Shown here in pieces: positions 62,901-64,000 of a stretch of DNA of 64,000 bases (within the stretch, counting starts at the first letter, position 1; every line of letters begins with the position of its first letter). Source of the stretch: Brugia malayi (taxonomy: Eukaryota > Nematoda > Chromadorea > Rhabditida > Onchocercidae); the NCBI RefSeq assembly GCF_000002995.4, contig NW_025062476.1:13449001-13513000 (forward strand), given 5' to 3'. The translations under genes were made by a program, and so were the position numbers. The notes beneath the pieces are model-generated. The model was not told where the DNA came from. It searched no databases and saw only the letters and a list, made by a program, of their open reading frames with translations.

Positions 62901-64000
62901 AATGATAATAATTTCTTCTTTTGCAAGTGAGAAATGATAGTGATAATGATAATGATTATGGTTAGTGAGTAATTTTATAATATTAAGTCATTAAATTACT
63001 GAATTAATAGAATTCGTTTTTCACTGTAAAAGAATTGTAGTGAAGGACGAAATTTTGCAATAAATCGATTGGTTTTGTATGATCAAAAAAAATTAGCGCA
63101 GAAGTCAGATGTTGATTACATTTTTACTACTATAATTATTTCTTTCCTAAAAAAAAAAAAAAAAAAAAACTTGTTAACTTTCATATATTATTATTATTAA
63201 TAATAATAAGGTAAAATAGAGTAAGTTGACAATATTAGCTTAATGTTAATTTTTGTTAAATTTTTCGCAAATTTTGAACTGGAATTTTTTTCTTTGTTGT
63301 GATTTAATAAAACAATTGAAAATGTAAATAAAATGTAAGAAGTAAAGAAGCTTAGTAATTTAATCAAATAATTCATTTATAGTCTCGTAGAGTTAGCTAA
63401 CTTTGAAAGAGATATTTATAAATTATCGCTAATATTAAAATTTACACTATTCATTTCAATCACTCGAAGAGTATATGCATAAAATATTTCATTTATAATC
63501 TTGTAGACTTACTTTAACTTATTTGAAAGAGTTATTTATAAATTACCGTTGACATCATTAAATTGCCAAAAGTTTATGAGCTTACACATATATCTATGTG
63601 TATGTAACTATAGTAATAACTAATTGAAAACTTATTAATTAAATATAAATTGTATTTTGTGCTAGGAAAAGCTACCAAATCATTGAATTAATAATTAAAT
63701 GTTAATTACTCAAACAAGTTTCTAAATATCACAATCATAATGCTACTACATTTCAAAATGCTAACTTTCAAACTAAAAATATGTAATATAATTACACATA
63801 AACAGTAAAAGTAATAATAAAAATGAAATAGCGAATAATTACGAATAGAATCAAGTTTGTATGATTAGTAATTGAAATTTGATTATTTTCAAATCTTTAA
63901 CTTTCATTGAAATGTTCTTTTTTTCTTGAAATGCATGAAACAATTTTTGTAAAACATTGCTACAGTAATCTACAATGCCACGAGAATACGGTGCTACAGT
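59865..64000. other. 3' flank of the CCCH gene and intergenic DNA
   Basis: AT-rich, with A/T runs up to about 24 bases, a CT microsatellite (about 61291-61315), a TA tract (about 60283-60298) and an AAT tract (about 62840-62900). Two TGTATCAT motifs at 60243 and 60254 may lie in the 3'-UTR. No further exon is supported. Confidence 0.5.
60243..60261 (+). promoter_or_regulatory. Pair of PUF/FBF-type elements in the likely CCCH 3'-UTR
   Basis: TGTATCAT occurs at 60243-60250 and again at 60254-60261, about 380 nt past the stop. Both fit the UGUDHHAU consensus known for nematode FBF binding. The UTR boundary is not known, so the role is inferred. Confidence 0.35.

Noticed and set aside
63978..64000. 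ATG and short open frame at the window edge
   Set aside because: Only about eight codons; the GCTACAGT-rich context looks like a dispersed repeat rather than a gene start.

Overview
This is an AT-rich, intron-dense animal locus. The best fit is a nematode, probably in the filarial/spirurid group. Reasons: a nematode-type Argonaute, T-rich 3' splice sites (runs of T ending in cag or tag), start codons lying a few bases to about 50 bases after an AG acceptor as expected with spliced-leader trans-splicing, and a maternal-type CCCH protein. The species call is inference; no database search was possible. I saw no bacterial or viral genes.

Layout. 1-1151: AAT and CA microsatellites. 1152-9805 (+): 23-exon PAZ/PIWI Argonaute of about 957 aa. 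9806-11910: intergenic with a 30-35 bp tandem repeat. 11911-15415 (+): DDX49/Dbp8-type DEAD-box helicase, about 513 aa. 15416-18905: intergenic with an ACGT-rich degenerate repeat, a CA tract and two nuclear-receptor-like sites. 18906-21995 (+): mitochondrial pyruvate dehydrogenase E1 beta, about 356 aa, with one intron that appears to end in TG. 23139-34601 (-): exocyst Sec6/EXOC3, 19 exons, about 809 aa. 34776-38091 (-): a second, truncated and diverged Sec6-like unit directly upstream, with matching exon order and intron phases. 38092-45666: about 7.5 kb of intergenic DNA with a 32-bp satellite. 45667-47072 (+): MESD/Boca-type ER chaperone. 48464-50216 (+): a small UBA-like gene. 50740-50920: long foldback. 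51137-51841: inverted, repeat-expanded copy of a MESD fragment. 54171-59864 (+): two-finger CCCH protein, about 413 aa. 59865-64000: AT-rich flank.

Exon models were built by hand from homology, GT/AG sites and phase. For the Argonaute, helicase, PDHB, both Sec6 units, MESD and CCCH genes, the summed exon lengths are multiples of three and end at a stop, which supports the models. PDHB and MESD each need one non-AG acceptor.

The genes are mostly unrelated housekeeping or regulatory functions: small-RNA silencing, ribosome biogenesis, pyruvate oxidation, exocytosis, LDL-receptor-family folding and mRNA control. The two Sec6 units are about 160 bp apart if each is a separate cistron, which is operon-like spacing. 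The most notable observations are the tandem Sec6 duplication, the inverted MESD-derived element, the TG acceptor in PDHB, the altered fourth catalytic residue of the Argonaute, and highly homogeneous satellites sharing an ACGT core.
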